Positions 5,394 through 6,876 of a stretch of DNA of 6,876 bases are shown one piece after another. The notes under the pieces are model-generated. The model had not been told where the DNA came from, did not search any database, and worked only from the letters and a program-made list of their open reading frames with translations. Made by a program: the position numbers and the translations under genes. Location of the stretch: the NCBI GenBank assembly GCA_947478535.1, contig CANJXD010000317.1, positions 1 to 6,876 of the forward strand, written 5' to 3'. Position 1 is the stretch's first letter, and the number at the start of each line of letters is the position of its first letter. This DNA is from Acetobacteraceae bacterium. Its GTDB lineage: Bacteria; Pseudomonadota; Alphaproteobacteria; Acetobacterales; Acetobacteraceae.

Positions 5394-6510
5394 CCGGCAA
5401 CCGCCAGATCAGTCCCGCGAGCACCACCGCCAGCCCGGCCAGCAGCCAGGGCACGACCGCCGGGCCGCCGCTGATATCCGCCGCCAGCCCCAGCGCGGCG
5501 GGGATGGCGGCAACGCCCAGGGTGGCGGCCGCCACCTGCAGGCCGATGGCGCGGGGGGCCAGGGCGGCGCCGAGTCGGGCATGGGTGCGGGCCATCACTG
5601 TCGGGTAGATCGGCGCCAGCGCCACCGCCATCAGCACCAGCATCGTCAGGTCGGCGATGCCGGCCGCGAAGCCCAGCCCGGCCAGCGCCGCCACCGGCGT
5701 CAGCATTCGCAACACCAGGTCGGCGCCCAGGCGATCAATAATGAAGCCCAGCCCGAGCCGCCCTCCGGTGATGCCGGCGAAGAACAGCGTGGCCGCCGCC
5801 GCGCCCTCGGCGGGTGTCGCACCCCGCGCGCCCGTCAGGATGGTGGCGGCCCATTGGCCCGCGCCGGCCTCCAGCCCGGTATAGAGGAAGTAGATCAGCA
5901 CCTGCAGCCGCGCCGTCGGGTGGCGCAGCACCGCGTCCATGGAGGCCCGCTTCACCCCGGCCGGCGGGCCGACATCCCGCCAGCGATGCCGCGTCAGCGT
6001 GAAGCCGGCGGTCAGCCCGGCCAGCACCACGCCCACCGCGAGGTAGCCCGCCTGCCAGCCATACCCCAGCGCCAGCAGCCCCGCCGCCGTCGCCGGGCCC
6101 AGCGTGGCGCCGACCCCCCAGAAGCCATGCATCCAGTTGAGGTGCCGCGGCTGGAAGCGCGCGGCGGCATAGGCGTTCAGCGCCGCATCCACCGCACCGC
6201 CGCCGAGGCCCGCCAGCACCGTCAGCGCGACGAAGGCCGGCCAGGGCGGCGCCGCGGCCTGGCCGAGCGCGCCAATCGCCGTCACCGCCAGGCTCGCCAC
6301 CAGCACCCCGCCGATGCCGAGCCGCGCGATCAGCCACCCCGCCGTCAGCCCCGCCGTGACATACCCCACCGCAAGCCCCGCCAGCACCAGCCCCAGCCCG
6401 GCATTCGGCACCCCATAGAAGGGCCGCAATTCCGGCCACAGGCTCCCCGGCAGCGGGTCCGGCAGGCCGAGGCCGATGAAGGCGAGGAAGGCGAGGGCGA
6501 GAAGGGGCAC
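5383..6510 (-). CDS. Major facilitator superfamily (MFS) transporter
   Basis: The product is a 375-residue inner-membrane protein with about 11-12 hydrophobic segments and a short cytoplasmic loop around residues 173-200 that separates two six-helix halves. A motif-A-like loop, GRLGLGFIIDRLG (250-262), lies in the second half; the matching first-half loop (GWLIARLG, 58-65) is degenerate. DAALNAY (108-114), HLNWMHGFWGVGATLGP (123-139) and YTGLEAGAGQW (210-220) recall FucP-like/FHS sugar and related transporters, so a proton-coupled solute carrier or exporter is likely, substrate unknown. It is slightly shorter than most MFS proteins (about 400). The GTG at 6510 is used; an in-frame TAG lies four codons upstream, so no longer start exists. 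The 3' end overlaps the methyltransferase-HNH stop tail-to-tail. Confidence 0.88.
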   Translation of the reverse strand: MPLLALAFLAFIGLGLPDPLPGSLWPELRPFYGVPNAGLGLVLAGLAVGYVTAGLTAGWLIARLGIGGVLVASLAVTAIGALGQAAAPPWPAFVALTVLAGLGGGAVDAALNAYAAARFQPRHLNWMHGFWGVGATLGPATAAGLLALGYGWQAGYLAVGVVLAGLTAGFTLTRHRWRDVGPPAGVKRASMDAVLRHPTARLQVLIYFLYTGLEAGAGQWAATILTGARGATPAEGAAAATLFFAGITGGRLGLGFIIDRLGADLVLRMLTPVAALAGLGFAAGIADLTMLVLMAVALAPIYPTVMARTHARLGAALAPRAIGLQVAAATLGVAAIPAALGLAADISGGPAVVPWLLAGLAVVLAGLIWRLPVRG

Positions 6511-6614
6511 GCGCGCTGCCTACAACGCCCAGAGCCGGCGGGCTATCGCGCCGGGTATCGCGCCGGGGTCGCGTGCGTTCTACCATTCCCCCGCCACTCC
6601 GGAGGAAACACCCC
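6511..6614. promoter_or_regulatory. Divergent intergenic region between MFS and rhodanese genes
   Basis: About 104 bp separate the two start codons and should hold promoters for both genes. It contains the 12-bp tandem duplication described separately. A strong Shine-Dalgarno GGAGGA sits at 6601-6606 ahead of the rhodanese ATG. Possible promoter hexamers are too GC-altered to call. Confidence 0.4.
6544..6567. repeat. Perfect 12-bp tandem duplication
   Basis: TATCGCGCCGGG occurs twice head to tail (6544-6555 and 6556-6567) and is followed by a partial third copy beginning GTCGCG. CCGGCG at 6535-6540 can pair with CGCCGG inside either copy, giving two alternative short hairpins. The repeat lies 47-71 bp upstream of the rhodanese start and 33 bp upstream of the MFS start. 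Confidence 0.8.
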
Positions 6615-6876
6615 ATGACCACCACCGTGCAGGCGATGCTGGCTGCCGCCAACGCCGCCGTCCCCCGCATCGGCGCGGCCGAGGCGAAGGCCCTGGCCGG
6701 TAAGCCCGGCGTCGTGCTGGTCGATGTGCGGGATGCCGCGGAAGTGAAGGCGTCCGGCAAGGCGAAGGGTGCGCTCGCCGTCTCCCGCGGGTTGCTCGAA
6801 TTCCGCGCCGATCCGGATTCCCCGATGCATGACGCCGCCTTCGACCGCGCCAGCACCATCATCCTCTACTGCGCCG
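6615..6876 (+). CDS. Rhodanese-like domain protein, N-terminal part
   Basis: The first 87 residues are visible and the gene runs off the window. Rhodanese domains carry sulfur on an active-site cysteine as a persulfide and serve in sulfur transfer or detoxification. Seen here are a leader of about 20 residues, the conserved VVLVDVRDAAE (33-43), KGALAVSRGLLEF (51-63, where many rhodaneses have GHIPGA) and strand IILYCA with Cys86, the expected start of the active-site loop CxxGxRS. The rest of the loop is outside the window. The ATG at 6615 follows a near-perfect GGAGGA at 6601-6606, so strong translation is expected. No signal peptide is evident, so it should be cytoplasmic. It is divergent from the MFS gene; a shared function is possible but not shown. 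Confidence 0.88.
   Translation, partial: MTTTVQAMLAAANAAVPRIGAAEAKALAGKPGVVLVDVRDAAEVKASGKAKGALAVSRGLLEFRADPDSPMHDAAFDRASTIILYCA

Noticed and set aside
5272..6618. 448-codon plus-strand open frame
   Set aside because: It is antisense to the MFS gene and encodes a Gln/Arg/His/Pro-rich product typical of a reversed membrane-protein gene.

Overview
The window is about 6.9 kb of GC-rich DNA (roughly 70% in most genes) with tightly packed genes, GTG starts and overlapping start/stop codons. A Bug/TctC-type solute receptor, a CobB-like sirtuin and this base composition suggest an alphaproteobacterium, perhaps of the Acetobacteraceae (Roseomonas-like). The taxonomic call is inference; no rRNA or marker gene is present.

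Layout from left to right. Positions 1-512 hold the C-terminal half of a Bug-family periplasmic substrate receptor, followed on the same strand by a complete HD-domain metal-dependent hydrolase (566-1213). Positions 1304-2186 are a scar: a short-chain dehydrogenase/reductase (SDR) gene is split into an N-terminal piece (nucleotide-binding motif, up to about 1519) and a C-terminal piece (about 2064-2186). The middle, with the catalytic residues, is gone. In its place is a foreign block of about 545 bp. It starts with what looks like the last residues of an IS66-type transposase, fused in frame to the SDR. It continues with an intact GNAT acetyltransferase gene (1594-2013) of clearly lower GC, about 55%, and ends in a short segment that may be a second transposase relic.

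On the minus strand, 3618-2213 is a two-gene unit. A CobB/SIRT5-type NAD-dependent deacylase comes first and overlaps by GTGA a secreted trypsin-like serine protease. Divergent from it across 65 bp is a 569-residue fusion protein (3684-5393) with an N-terminal SAM-dependent methyltransferase domain, an uncharacterised central helical region and a C-terminal HNH-nuclease-like domain. This is the most unusual gene in the window. Its stop overlaps tail-to-tail by 11 bp the stop of a minus-strand major facilitator transporter (6510-5383). A rhodanese-like protein begins at 6615 and is cut by the window end just after its active-site cysteine. The MFS/rhodanese intergenic region carries a perfect 12-bp tandem duplication.

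No tRNA, rRNA, CRISPR array, complete insertion sequence or convincing terminator was seen. Apart from the receptor/hydrolase pair, the sirtuin/protease pair and the transposon scar, the genes do not form an obvious single pathway. Whether the methyltransferase-HNH fusion and the divergent sirtuin/protease unit work together is an open hypothesis.
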